From: Woeseia sp034521225
GTDB taxonomy: Bacteria; Pseudomonadota; Gammaproteobacteria; Steroidobacterales; Woeseiaceae
Direction of reading: 5' to 3'
Assembly: GCA_034521225.1 (NCBI GenBank)
Contig: JAXHMR010000024.1
Coordinates: forward strand, 124,001 to 188,000
Length of the DNA: 64,000 nt
The notes beneath the pieces are model-generated. The model did not search any database, was not told where the DNA came from, and saw only the letters and a program-made list of their open reading frames with translations. The translations under genes were made by a program, and so were the position numbers. Shown one piece after another: positions 30,165-40,208 of this stretch; the stretch's first letter is position 1, and every line of letters begins with the position of its first letter.

Positions 30165-32062
30165 TTACGCTTTGCTCCTAAATTCAGCCAGCGGAACCAG
30201 CAAATGAAACACCGCACCCTGGCCCGGCCCCGGGCTTTCAGCATACATTCGCCCCCCCATGCCGGCCACCGCATTGGCACTCCAGTGCAAACCAAGGCCG
30301 GTGAAACCGCCGCTCTTCGATGTGTACCCCCGTTGAAACACCCGGTTCGCGACACCCTCTTCGAATCCGAACCCGGTATCCCGTACCGTTACATGCACCA
30401 TCGACGACCCGTCGGCGACGGATGCCGCGACATCAATCTCCCCCGTGACGGATGAATGCTGCTCGATGGCCTCATAAGCATTGAGAACCAGGTTTCCGAG
30501 TACCTGCAGCAATGCAATTCTATGTGCCCTGACCCGGAACAATGCCAGGTCTGGCCGCAACCGGACAGTTACTTCCGGGTGTCACCTGCAGGGATAACCA
30601 TAACGGCTTCTTCCATAACTTCCAGCAACTCGAACTCCTCTATCACCGGCGCAGCAATAGCGAATTTCTCCTGTTCACTGAGAATTACCTCGACCTGCCG
30701 TGCCTGGCGCGACGCTACCTGCAGGTCAGTTACTGTAGTATCACTCATCGTCCTGACATGATCGAAAGCCGTTCGTAGATATTGCAGCAGCGCCTTGCGC
30801 CGCTCTGGCGTACAATTGCCGGCACGTAACTCCTCGACAGCCCGGGAAACCCGCATCGAGCTTACAAAGCCGACATTCCGGGCCAGTGCATCGATGCCGT
30901 TTACCAGCGGTGTCATGGCGTTACGGACATTGTGCAACAATGCTGCCGCTGTATCCGCCTTGCCTGCGTTGAATGACTGCTGCAGCAACAGCCGCCGGGC
31001 ATTTTGCAGCTCCCCGGCCATCAGATCGAACTCCCCGGCCAGAATGCCTATCTCGTCTGCACGCCGTTCATCGAGCCGCCTCGACAAGTCACCGCTCTCT
31101 CTTATGTTACTTATGTGCCTCGCGATACGTTCGAGTGGCGTCGCGATGCGGGTCCGCAACAGCCACCAGCTGACCGCTGCGAGTACTATGCCGACGGCTG
31201 AAATCAGCAGCAGCGTTGCACCGACGGTGCTGCCGCCAAGCGTTGATATCTGGCGTGGAGTATCGGTCTGCAAAACGAGCAGCGGCTCGCCGAACACATC
31301 GTCGAGCAATCGATAGGACCTTATCGCATCATTGCCGGCAGCGTGGTGAATGTACCCTGAACCTGAGTTGACCAATTCGTCCCGCATTGGAACCGTAGCT
31401 CGCGTCACGTCGTCAATCACATACCACTTCAGGCCGACTTCCGTCCACTCCTGCAATCGTTGCTGGCGCCGGTCGTCCATAAACCGTCCGATAACGACGG
31501 TTCCCGCGATGGGACCTTCCCTGTTGCTCAAGACAATCGGACGAGCTGCTATCAGAGAGGGTCCGAGATCGGTTTGAATCAGGCCCTCCTTGTGGTCGTC
31601 AGCGCTGTCGTGCACGAAGAGGGCGCTGTATTCCGGATTGGACGGATTGAAGAAATCAAGCTGGCTCGAATCAACAAGCTTCCCGTCCTGGCGAAGACGC
31701 CGTCCGACGTTAGTGCCGGCGGCATCAAAAAACATCAGGTATTCGACCCCGAGATTCTCAAAAGTCAGGTGGTTGATGTTCTCCTCGTAGAAGCCGGGGT
31801 TCTGACCGCGCACGAAGCTGTGCGCTTCGTCCCAGGGCGCCCAGTCACCGGCAATTGACGCGAGATTCGCAATATCGCTTTCAATAGCGCGTTGCACACG
31901 AACGAGGTTAGTGGTTGCAACGGATCGCTCCAGACGATCGAATGCCGGGGCCACAGTCGCATTCAGGGCCAGATAGCTCAGCGCGACCAGCGCACACAGG
32001 ATAACGATGAGTGTGACGGTGACCTTCCGCTGCAAGGTTAACGGTGTGATCCTGCCAATCAT
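30165..32062 (-). CDS. Membrane sensor histidine kinase with CHASE4-like domain (one frameshift)
   Basis: An N-terminal helix (VTVTLIVILCALVALSYLAL) precedes a CHASE4-like extracytoplasmic domain recognisable from DWAPWDEAHSFV and FENLGVEYLMFFDAAG. A second membrane helix, HAMP and an H-box (AALLHNVRNAMTPLVNGIDAL) follow. The frame breaks near 30565. The ATPase part continues in another phase: LGNLVLNAYEAIEQ (N-box), VRDTGFGFEEGV and FTGLGLHWSANAV. The H-box LLHNVRNAM is of the non-canonical kind seen in HWE/HisKA_7-like kinases. The partner is the receiver encoded 2 bases downstream. Confidence 0.85.
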
Positions 32063-32372
32063 TTCAATAGAACGTCACGGCGTCGGCAAATTGCGACAGT
32101 ATAGGTGTCCAGGCAGGAAAACTCTGTGACTCAGGTTGGAATCAGGGCAGCGGCCGTCTTGGCCATGATCCCTGCGCGATTGAAAAACCGGCGAACTCTA
32201 CCGCCGGCAACTGCGCCTATGTATGCAACCGAACAGATTTACCAGCGAATAAGGCGCAATACTCCATCGTTCGTTGAAGCTGGCGAAAACCCGATGTAGC
32301 GGAGCAACCGCTGCAGTATCGGCGTTTACGCCAATCAAATTTTTAGTGACTAACAGTCAGGGATAAATCGAA
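32063..32372. other. Intergenic stretch between kinase and BON gene
   Basis: Divergent promoter region of about 310 bases. A 64-codon frame crosses it but has no ribosome site, no conserved look and proline/arginine-heavy codons. A small AGCGG/CCGCT hairpin lies near 32298-32312. Nothing else is supported. Confidence 0.4.
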
Positions 32373-32685
32373 ATGAAAATTTCAAACTATATATCAGCAG
32401 CTATTCTCGCAATTGTCTGCACCGTCGCACTTGGTTGTGCTGGCAGCCCGACGCAAGAGAGCACCGGCGAGTACCTGTCGGACACCTGGATAACGACAAA
32501 AGTGAAGGCTGCACTCGGTAAACGACTCTATCGTTAGCTCAAGCGAAGTAAATGTCGAGACCTTCAAGGGCATCGTTCAGCTAAGCGGCTTTGTCAGTTC
32601 GGATGAAGCAATGGACCAGGCAATTGTTGTAGCCGAGAACATTGAAGGCGTTACATCCGTCAAGAACGATATGCAAATAAAGTAG
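32373..32685 (+). CDS. BON-domain lipoprotein (one frameshift)
   Basis: The ATG at 32373 opens a lipoprotein signal (ISAAILAIVCTVALGC, lipobox ALGC) and a short linker, then BON sequence SDTWITTKVKAALG. A run of three A near 32519 appears one base too long. In the shifted frame the domain continues SSSEVNVETFKGIVQLSGFV, AMDQAIVVAENIEGV and TSVKNDMQIK to the stop at 32685. About 103 residues, close to OsmY-type single-BON lipoproteins, which bind the envelope and respond to osmotic stress. Confidence 0.85.
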
Positions 32686-32882
32686 TCCATGGCGTGATGC
32701 TGCCCGTTCGTGTGACAGCAATATTTGCGTTATGAAGTATGTGGTGCAGCAGACAGACGGCAATGTCGATTGGCTCCATTCTCCACGCAACTCGACAAGA
32801 CCGCAGCAAGCTTTCTTTCGAGAAGAAGCAGCAAGGGCCGGGTATTTACTCCCGGCCGTATTACGGCTGCAACGACTCAATC

Positions 32883-33764
32883 TTGAGTCAAGGCAACAGA
32901 AAAGGATCCATCGGGAAAAAATTTAACTATTATATGATTGCATCGGCAGTCGGCTTGGCGCTTAGCGCGCCGTCGATGGCAGCCGAATTAACGGACGCAG
33001 AATACGCGGCCGCTGAGCAGAAAATAGAGGCTGAGTACGCCAGCGCCAAGACGGCCTGCGCGTCTCTGTCAGGCAACGAGAGTGAGATATGCATAGTAGA
33101 GGCCGATAGCAAGAACGAAGTTGCGAAGGCTGAGCTCGAAGCGAAGAACGACCCGACCGCCGGTACGTCCGGTTACGGCGACATGAGTGCCAGCGATACT
33201 GGCGAAACCGTTACACCCACTGATAGCGACTCAGGCGAGACCGATACGTCGATGTACGGCGACACAAGCACGGCTGATACGGGCGATAACGACCCAAGTC
33301 AGACTGATTCGTACAGCTATGGCGACTCGAGCACAGCCGATACGGGCGATAACGACTCAAGCCAGACTGATTCGTCCAGCGACAGCGACTCAGATGAAAC
33401 TGATGCGCTCTTTGATTTCGACAGTGCGGAACTACGTGCTGACGGCCGCGAGACACTCGATGCGTTCGTCCAGAAGTCGAAGGAGAACTCAGTAGCGCAG
33501 ATCAAGGTCACTGGTCACACGGATAGTCTGGGTGATGATGCCTACAATCAGTATCTTTCTGAGGAGCGTACCAAAGCTGTCAAGGAATACCTGGTTAGCG
33601 AAGGCATCGCTGCAGATCGCATACGCACGGAAGGCAAAGGTGATGCACAATCCACCTTGAGTGCGAATGAGTGTCAGGGAAAAACAGGCGACGCTGTAAT
33701 CGCTTGTTTCCAGCCGGATCGACGTGTTGTTGTTTCAATGAACCAGACCGTCGGTTCCAACTAA
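32883..33764 (+). CDS. OmpA-family protein with acidic repeat linker
   Basis: A signal peptide (FNYYMIASAVGLALSAPSMA) is followed by a helical segment with Cys residues (SAKTACASLSGNESEICIVE), then a Ser/Thr/Asp-rich linker with a doubled unit near 33253-33385 (STADTGDND.SQTDS twice), and a C-terminal OmpA peptidoglycan-binding domain (LFDFDSAELRADGRETLDAF, VTGHTDSLGDDAYNQYLSEE, YLVSEGIAADRIRTEGKG, PDRRVVV). No barrel is present, so this is a periplasmic anchor protein. The ATG at 32934 would leave the signal without a charged N-region, so the TTG at 32883 is preferred but uncertain. Confidence 0.85.
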   Translation: MSQGNRKGSIGKKFNYYMIASAVGLALSAPSMAAELTDAEYAAAEQKIEAEYASAKTACASLSGNESEICIVEADSKNEVAKAELEAKNDPTAGTSGYGDMSASDTGETVTPTDSDSGETDTSMYGDTSTADTGDNDPSQTDSYSYGDSSTADTGDNDSSQTDSSSDSDSDETDALFDFDSAELRADGRETLDAFVQKSKENSVAQIKVTGHTDSLGDDAYNQYLSEERTKAVKEYLVSEGIAADRIRTEGKGDAQSTLSANECQGKTGDAVIACFQPDRRVVVSMNQTVGSN

Positions 33765-33794
33765 TCGAAAGGCCCTAATCAGGCCATAAGATGA

Positions 33795-33822
33795 ATGCCC
33801 TGCAATTGCAGGGCATTTTTTT
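33795..33822 (+). terminator. Rho-independent terminator after the OmpA-like gene
   Basis: A perfect 22-base palindrome (33795-33816, ATGCCCTGCAA and its complement) is followed by a run of T. It begins 30 bases after the OmpA-like stop. Confidence 0.9.
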
Positions 33823-33834
33823 GTGCACGGTCTG

Positions 33835-34283
33835 GAAACCAACGCATCCGACTGGACCGCCGGCACGGGTCTTTGGTCGCTGCCTGGGTGATCATCTCGC
33901 GACGGACGCCAAGCATGTTGCTGATGAATTCCTGGGTCAGCGTCAAGCGATTATGGGACAGGCGATCCATCGAAAGCAGGAGCCAGCGGCACAGCTGCTG
34001 GTCGATGGAATGATGTCGATAGCACACAGCCGTCTGGGCTACTTGCGTGATGAGGGCTTGCGTATACCACCAAAATCGCCGTCGAGTCGCCGTTTTCCAT
34101 CAGATACTGCAAGGAGATTCGAGTCCGTTGGGAAATAGACGTGACGCATGGGGCGGGCGGATTCATACAACAGTCCGCGCAGTGGCATCGACACCAGTTC
34201 CAGATACGGGAACAAACGGCCCTGAACCTCAGGCGACAAGGCTGCAAGTAGATGATTCTGCCCGGGAGAGGTTCGGCGGTCAT
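33835..34283 (-). pseudogene. Crp/Fnr-family regulator remnant
   Basis: Fragments in three minus-strand frames rebuild a Crp/Fnr regulator: HLLAALSPEVQGRLFPYLEL, LYESARPMRHVYFPTDS, then ISLQYLMENGDSTAILVV, then YTQALITQVAQTAVC, RHHSIDQQLCRWLLLSMDRL and TQEFISNMLGVRREMITQAA (the HTH). About 60 residues normally between AIVVVG-type sequence and the TQAL helix are missing, and the end after the HTH is also lost. Deletions plus frame changes mean it is non-functional. Confidence 0.7.
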
Positions 34284-34421
34284 TCAACGCCTTACTCCGA
34301 CTTTTTCGAAAATACCGCATATACGGTTGAAATTTTTGCATACCGGGTTACGCGAGGTATGTGCGCTTGTCGGCATGCAGTGAGGGTATAATTCCGCTTC
34401 GCGTGTGCTGTTGGAGAGTTT

Positions 34422-35009
34422 ATGAACATCGACGTGCCGCTCCGGGAACTCGGAGCTGTGGATTGCGACGCGCTATGCGAAGCTGTGCTGACTCAGGAGG
34501 AGTCGGCGTGGCACGAAGACAAGTACCGGCAGGAAGCCTTCGAGGTGCACCACTCCACCCTGTCCATCGTGCTGTTGTTCGTCGCCATCGAGCGCTGGCC
34601 CGATATCATCGTCAGCAAGGAACCGGGCTGGCCGCGTCTTGCGGACGTGGCGCTGCCGCTGATGAACGACATCATCAGCCGGCACTACGAGCCTGGCGGT
34701 ACCGTCATCCGGGCGATGGCCGCGAAGCTCGTCGCCGGCGGCAAGATCACGCCGCACGTCGACCAGCACCCGTCGTTTCACCACGGACATCGTATTCACG
34801 TCCCGATCACTACCAATCCCCGTGTCCGGTTCATGATCGACGGCCGGCCCTACCAGCTGAAGGTCGGCCAAGCGTATGAAATCAACAACCAGCTGACGCA
34901 TTCGGTGATGAACAAGGGCGGTGACGATCGCATCACGTTTATTTTCGATTACGTGCCGCGAGAGCACGTGGCGGGAATCACGAACTCACCGACAGGTCCT
35001 GCATCATAG
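34422..35009 (+). CDS. Aspartyl/asparaginyl beta-hydroxylase domain protein
   Basis: The ATG at 34422 follows GGAG. The 195-residue protein has the C-terminal signature of the AspH family of Fe(II)/2-oxoglutarate oxygenases: ITPHVDQHPSFHHGHRIHVP gives H112, NNQLTHSVMNKGG gives H160 and RITFIFDYVP gives R170. The 10-residue H160-R170 spacing matches the metal His and the 2-oxoglutarate-binding Arg of AspH. It lacks any membrane anchor, so it acts in the cytoplasm. It converges with and overlaps by 6 bases the end of the TPR-sulfotransferase gene. The substrate is unknown; a peptide residue is plausible. Confidence 0.85.
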   Translation: MNIDVPLRELGAVDCDALCEAVLTQEESAWHEDKYRQEAFEVHHSTLSIVLLFVAIERWPDIIVSKEPGWPRLADVALPLMNDIISRHYEPGGTVIRAMAAKLVAGGKITPHVDQHPSFHHGHRIHVPITTNPRVRFMIDGRPYQLKVGQAYEINNQLTHSVMNKGGDDRITFIFDYVPREHVAGITNSPTGPAS

Positions 35010-36995
35010 AAGGGCAGGCCCGATAATTTCCTGCAGCGCCCCCAACTTCGATTCGTAGTGCTTCCAGTAGCCGACCGCGTCCTCGTAGATCGGCTCCCTC
35101 ACCTGCTCCGCGCTGGCCGTGTTGACCTGTCGCCGGTTCTCATGAAAGCGCAGGCAACGTTCATCGAACCGGAGTCCGCAGTGCGCGAGCAGCCGGCGGA
35201 CCTGGCCCTCCAGGTCGCGCACGACATCCTCATACTGCACAGTCAGGATCCGGCCGGGCATGACACGCTCCCAGTGCTGCATGACTCGCCGGTACTCCAG
35301 GTAATATTCGCCGAGCTCCAGCAGGTCGTAGCTCTGGTTCTTGCCTTGAGCGAAAAGCTGGCGGTAGTTGGCGACACAGGTATCGAGCGCGTTGCGACGC
35401 GCATCGATGAAGACGGCTTCCGGCAGCATCATCCGGACGAATCCCAGGTGCCCGAAGTTGGCCGGCATCTTGTCGGTGAAGCAGGCGGTACTCTCGCGAC
35501 GGTGGGCGAGCGAGTGCCGCAGGTAGTCGTCGCCCAGCGCCAGCCATTCGTCAGGCGATAACCCGGCGACGGACTCGGGGTAATGCAAGCCCCCCTCCCG
35601 GTCCTTGCCCGGTGTGGCGGTCAGCATGATGACGTAAGGCAGTTCGCCGCAGCCTTCGACGTCACTGTGACACGCGAGAATCTGTTCGATCAGCGTCGAC
35701 CCCGAGCGCGGCATACCGGTAATGAAGATTGGTTTGATGGTACGGGCGGCGCTGGCTGGACCGGCCTGCGCCATCAGGCGCTCGTCGAACACGCGAAGCC
35801 GCAGGTCGTGCTGCGTTTCCAGCTCGACCGGGTCGTAGCTGACTTTGCGGCGCTTGGCGTCGTTCGCCGACGCGTAGCGCGCCCACGCCTGATCGTAATC
35901 CTGGTCATGCTCGCAGGCGCGGGCCATGGCAAATTCGAGCGCAATGGCCGTATCGGACCCGGGCTCCGCCCCGGCCAGCTGCCGGCGCATCGTTTCCCGT
36001 TCGGCCGCCGTGAAGGCAAATCCCCGGAACGACGCCAGCGACCACCAGGCATCACCCAGATCCGGCCGGGCAGCCGCGCATTGCCGGTAGGCCGCAATCG
36101 ACTCCTCCCGCCTGCCATGGATGCGCAGCATGTGAGCGCGTCCGAGCAATGCGCGCGGATCGTCGGGGTTAAGCGCAAGTACGCTGTCATATGCCGCGAG
36201 CGCTTCGGTTGACCGTCCGACGATAGCCAGCGTATCGCCGAGGGCCTGGTGGAGATCCGCGGCATCCGGCCTTACGGATACGGCCCTTTGCAGCGCGTCG
36301 ATGGCTTCGTGAAACCGGCTGCGATCAAGGAAAAACCACGCCAGGTCCCTGTGCGCGAGGAGAAAGTCCGGCGCGATACTGATCATGCGGCGCAGAAGGC
36401 CGACGGCAGCTCCATCGCGATGGCTGTCAGCGCAAATCCGTGCGAGCAGCCGCATTGCGTGTACGTTCTGCGGCTCCTTCGCCAGGATCCCCCCGCAAAT
36501 GCTCTCGGCGCGATCGGTCCGCCCGGCAAGAAAGTGTTGCGCCGCCTCCGACAGTGCCTTGCCGCCGGGCGACAGTGCCAGAAAGCGCGCCCGCGCGGCT
36601 TCCGCTTCGTCGCGACGCCCGCTGCGCTCAAGCGCGGTGGCCAACCCGTAATATAAAGAGGCCTGCCGGGAGTCGAGGGCTATTGCGCCCTCGAATGCAG
36701 CGACCGCGTCCGCGGGCCGCTGCGTCGCAAGGTACAGTACGCCGAGGTCCTCGTACGGCTTCGCAAAGCGCGGCTCCAGTTCGATCGCCCGCTCAAGATA
36801 CTGTTGCGCCTCGTCGTAGGCACCCTGCCGGATCAGCACGGCGCCAAGAGCCGCGACGACGTTGACCTCGTCGGGCCGCTCGGCAAGGTACTCGCGGCAC
36901 AGCGCGCAGGCGTCGTCCAGCCGGTCCGCCTGCGCCAGTGCCAGCACGGCGTCGACAAGGTCCCTGGCGGATTCCGGCCGGCTTGCGGTCGTCAT
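35004..36995 (-). CDS. TPR-containing sulfotransferase, copy 1
   Basis: The intact protein of about 663 residues starts at ATG 36995, which overlaps the upstream stop as ATGA. The N-terminal 380 residues are TPR-like repeats (VNVVAALGAVLIRQGAYDEA, AKPYEDLGVLYLATQRPADA, DAADLHQALGDTLAIVGRST). The C-terminal sulfotransferase has the PAPS 5'-phosphosulfate loop (FITGMPRSGSTLIEQILACH) and the 3'-phosphate segment (DARRNALDTCVANYRQLF). The combination resembles protein/tyrosine-type sulfotransferases, but the acceptor is unknown. It is coupled to the MetF-like gene and paired with a second such enzyme across a 20-base divergent gap. Confidence 0.92.
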   Translation of the reverse strand: MTTASRPESARDLVDAVLALAQADRLDDACALCREYLAERPDEVNVVAALGAVLIRQGAYDEAQQYLERAIELEPRFAKPYEDLGVLYLATQRPADAVAAFEGAIALDSRQASLYYGLATALERSGRRDEAEAARARFLALSPGGKALSEAAQHFLAGRTDRAESICGGILAKEPQNVHAMRLLARICADSHRDGAAVGLLRRMISIAPDFLLAHRDLAWFFLDRSRFHEAIDALQRAVSVRPDAADLHQALGDTLAIVGRSTEALAAYDSVLALNPDDPRALLGRAHMLRIHGRREESIAAYRQCAAARPDLGDAWWSLASFRGFAFTAAERETMRRQLAGAEPGSDTAIALEFAMARACEHDQDYDQAWARYASANDAKRRKVSYDPVELETQHDLRLRVFDERLMAQAGPASAARTIKPIFITGMPRSGSTLIEQILACHSDVEGCGELPYVIMLTATPGKDREGGLHYPESVAGLSPDEWLALGDDYLRHSLAHRRESTACFTDKMPANFGHLGFVRMMLPEAVFIDARRNALDTCVANYRQLFAQGKNQSYDLLELGEYYLEYRRVMQHWERVMPGRILTVQYEDVVRDLEGQVRRLLAHCGLRFDERCLRFHENRRQVNTASAEQVREPIYEDAVGYWKHYESKLGALQEIIGPALL

Positions 36996-37883
36996 ACCGC
37001 GTTCCGTGGGGCATGACCGGATGCGGCAAGCACCGCCGGAATCGCGGCAAGGTTGCGCGTCGCCCACAGGTGAGCGCCGCAGACACCGGGGATCTCAGCT
37101 ACTTCCGCGAGCATTTCCGCCGCGATCGCGATGCCTTCCTGCTGTGCATCCTGCGCCTGGCTCGAGCCGCCGGATCAGCGCGTCGGGAATCAGGACGTTC
37201 GGCCGGTTCTTGCGCAGCCAGTGCGCGTCTTCGGCCGATTCCGGGATCGCAATCGAAACGATCATGTCAACGCGCCGCGGGATTTTTTCAGCGACCAGGT
37301 GCTGGAACCAGCTCCGCAAAATCGACACGTCCATGCAGACGTTCGTTACCATGAATTGCGCCCCCGCCTCGACCTTGCGCAGCAGTGTGTTGGGTGCCCA
37401 GCCCGGCTTCGGACGATGGGCCGTCACCAGGCCGCCAACATAGAAATCCGACAATGCGGGCAAACCTTCGTCCGAGCGGATGGTCGTCGCCGTTGCGATC
37501 AGCTCCGTCGCGTTGAGATCAAGTACTGCCTTCGGACGCGGCTCGAAGCCGGCCGGCACGTGGTTACCCTTTACCAGCATAAGGCTGGTCACGCCGAGCG
37601 CGCCGGCGCCCAGCAAGTCACTCAACAGTGCGATACGGTTCCGGTTGCGGCAGCTCAATTGCATGATCGGGTCCACGCCGTTGGCGATCAACAGCGCGGC
37701 CGCGGCAAGGGTCGACATGTGCAGCTGCCCGAACTGGTTGTCGGTGAGCAGTACGCCGTCGACCTGGTCTTTCAGGAGTTTCGCCTGCTCGGCGATCGTC
37801 GCGGCGCTCGATTCCGGTGTGAGAAAGAGCTCCGCCGAAATGCAGAAATCGCGGGTGCGGGCCGCTTGTCGGAAAGTATTCAT
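36992..37883 (-). CDS. Methylenetetrahydrofolate reductase-like protein (frameshift near the end)
   Basis: The ATG at 37883 opens MNTFRQAARTRDFCISAELF, where the Glu sits like the catalytic Glu of MetF. A TIM-barrel of MTHFR type follows: ILSDLLGAGALGV-like (ALLSDLLGAGALGVTSLMLV), DFYVGGLVTAHRP and GAQFMVTNVCMDV. The loop that reads RGD or TGD in MetF is KGN here, so a usual flavin-contacting Asp may be replaced. After ALIRRLE (near 37170) the frame slips; the other phase reads GIAIAAEMLAEVAEIPGVCG to a TGA at 36992-36994, overlapping the sulfotransferase ATG. It may supply or consume one-carbon folates in this cluster. Confidence 0.75.
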
Positions 37884-37903
37884 CTGGCGAGTGTAGCGGC
37901 GAT

Positions 37904-39961
37904 ATGGTCCAATTTCCCGCAGGGACATCCGATTTGCAGCAGATGACTACGAACATCACTCACCAACGGCAGTCGTTCGACAACGCATTGGCAAAACTCC
38001 GCGCCGGCGAATTCGCGAGGGCGGCGAGCCTGTGCGAGGAGGCGTTGCTGACCTTTCCCGACGACGCCAACACGATGTGCCTTGCATCAAGGGCCTATCT
38101 TGCACTGCGGCAGTTCGAGTCATGCGAGCGCCATGTGACGGAGGCCATGCGCCGTTTTCCGGATTTTGCAATGGCACATGACGTCTATGGCGACCTTATG
38201 CTGGCGACCGGCCGCGCCAGCCGGGCTATCACCGCGTATCAAAAGGCCGTGACGCTCGACCCCGCCCGCCCCGCAACGCTGGCCAAAATCGACCGGGCCA
38301 TGCAGGCCGCCGCGGCAGCCGGCACGCCCCAGGACAGCAAGACTCCGGGGACACGCATGGCATTTGCCGGGGAGATACGCGAGGCAGAATCGCTACAGCA
38401 GGCGGGCGACGTCAAAAAGGCTGAAAATATTTATCGCAGCATCCTGAAAAAGGATCCCGACCACGTCGAAGCGGCGCGCCTGCTGGCCGGCATCGCTACG
38501 CTGAACAAACGATTCAGCGAAGCGGAGGTGTTTCTGTTGCGCGTCACGTCACTGGCGCCGAAGTACGCGCGTGGCTGGGTAGACCTGGTCGACGCGCAGC
38601 GGGAACAGGAAAAATATGACGAGGCTTTAAAGAGCGCGGAACAGTTGCTGGCGCTCGACCCGGACAAGCCGGAATCGTACATGGTGTATGCCGGCGTCCT
38701 CGGAGTTGCCGGCCGCCACCGGGACGCCATTGCCGCGTACCGGAAGACACTTGAGCTCGCGCCGCAAAGAGCCGCGGCAATGTGCGGCATGGCGCACCAT
38801 CTCAAGACAGTGGGTGAACAGGACGAAGCGATCAGGCAATACCGGGCCTGCATCGCCGCCAAGCCGGATCATGCGGAAGCGTACTGGAGCCTCGCCAACC
38901 TGAAAACGTTTCGTTTCGAGGCTGCGGAAGTCGCTGCGCTTGAAACGCTGGTGCAGGAGGGCGAATTGCCGGACGATGCGCTGTGCATGCTCCACAACGC
39001 GCTCGGCCTGGAATTCGATGCCCGCGGCGACTACGACGCAGCGTTCGCGAACTTCGAGCGCTGCAACACGCTGCGCCGCAAGCAGGAATCCTACGATCCG
39101 GTCGATACGGAAGCGACGCATGACCGCGTGATCAGCTTCTTTGACGAAACACGCCTGCAGCAGGGGACTACGACCGAGCTTCACCCGGTACCAATATTCA
39201 TCGTCGGTCTGCCGCGCTCCGGGTCTACCCTGATCGAGCAGATCCTCGCCTCGCACAGCCAGGTCGAGGGCACGCATGAATTGAGCGACCTTGCAAAGAT
39301 CGTGCGCCGGTTCCGCGGCCGCCGCAACGAGCAATTTCCGCAGACACTAAACGGCTTCAATGCCGAGGGCTGGGCGCGGCTCGGCCGGGACTACCTGGCC
39401 AGCACAGAGAAACACCGCAGCGGCGCGCCGTTCTTTATCGACAAGAATCCAAACAACTTCGTTTTTACCGGCCTGCTGAAACTCGCTATACCGAATGCGA
39501 AGATTATCAATGCCCGCCGGCATCCGTTGGACAGCTGCTTCGGAAGCTACAAGCAGCTGTTTGCCAGCGGCCAGCCGTTCACTTACGACTTAACGGAACT
39601 CGGCGAATACTATCTGCAGTACCAGCGGCTGATGGAGCACTGGCACCGGGTCCTGCCCGGATTCGTGCTTGACGTGCACTACGAACACGTCGTCGCCGAC
39701 CTCGAAAACGAGGTCCGCCGGATACTGGATTTCTGCGGTCTGCCGTTCGAGGAAAGCTGCCTGAATTTTCACCAGACCCGGCGGGCGGTCAAAACCGCGA
39801 GTTCGGAACAGGTCCGCCGGCCGATCTACGCAAGTTCAGTCAATGCCTGGCGCAATTATGAAAAACACCTCGGAGAGCTGTTTCATATACTGAAACCCCT
39901 GTTGGAACAGCCGCCGGCAGACATCCGCCCTGGTCGGGCCAAAGGTCACGATGGTATTTGA
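37904..39961 (+). CDS. TPR-containing sulfotransferase, copy 2
   Basis: The intact 685-residue protein (or 672 from ATG 37943) shares the layout of the neighbouring minus-strand gene: TPR-like repeats (FDNALAKLRAGEFARAASLC, YMVYAGVLGVAGRHRDAIAA, KAENIYRSILKKDPDHVEAA) and a C-terminal sulfotransferase with IVGLPRSGSTLIEQILASH and NARRHPLDSCFGSYKQLF. The two enzymes are clearly homologous but well diverged, so they probably treat different acceptors or act as a pair. Only 20 bases separate its start from that of the MetF-like gene, so the two promoters must overlap. The TonB receptor gene follows on the same strand after 247 bases. Confidence 0.92.
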   Translation: MVQFPAGTSDLQQMTTNITHQRQSFDNALAKLRAGEFARAASLCEEALLTFPDDANTMCLASRAYLALRQFESCERHVTEAMRRFPDFAMAHDVYGDLMLATGRASRAITAYQKAVTLDPARPATLAKIDRAMQAAAAAGTPQDSKTPGTRMAFAGEIREAESLQQAGDVKKAENIYRSILKKDPDHVEAARLLAGIATLNKRFSEAEVFLLRVTSLAPKYARGWVDLVDAQREQEKYDEALKSAEQLLALDPDKPESYMVYAGVLGVAGRHRDAIAAYRKTLELAPQRAAAMCGMAHHLKTVGEQDEAIRQYRACIAAKPDHAEAYWSLANLKTFRFEAAEVAALETLVQEGELPDDALCMLHNALGLEFDARGDYDAAFANFERCNTLRRKQESYDPVDTEATHDRVISFFDETRLQQGTTTELHPVPIFIVGLPRSGSTLIEQILASHSQVEGTHELSDLAKIVRRFRGRRNEQFPQTLNGFNAEGWARLGRDYLASTEKHRSGAPFFIDKNPNNFVFTGLLKLAIPNAKIINARRHPLDSCFGSYKQLFASGQPFTYDLTELGEYYLQYQRLMEHWHRVLPGFVLDVHYEHVVADLENEVRRILDFCGLPFEESCLNFHQTRRAVKTASSEQVRRPIYASSVNAWRNYEKHLGELFHILKPLLEQPPADIRPGRAKGHDGI

Positions 39962-40208
39962 TTGATTTGACCAAGGTCCGCAACCGTCCGGCCGGTCTTT
40001 CTGGCCCGCATCCGTAACCGAAGTCACTTTCGCTGGTCCTTGTGGTGAAAAAGTCACCAGACATAAATAATTAAAAGTCCATGATCTACCGCCACCCGGT
40101 ATTGATAAAGCGTCGCGATTCTTGCCATTGTGGCGGCGCTGCCATAGATTATTGCAGTAAGCATATCCAGAGACGTTAACGCCATCGACGGATGGGGGAG
40201 TTAAAAAC

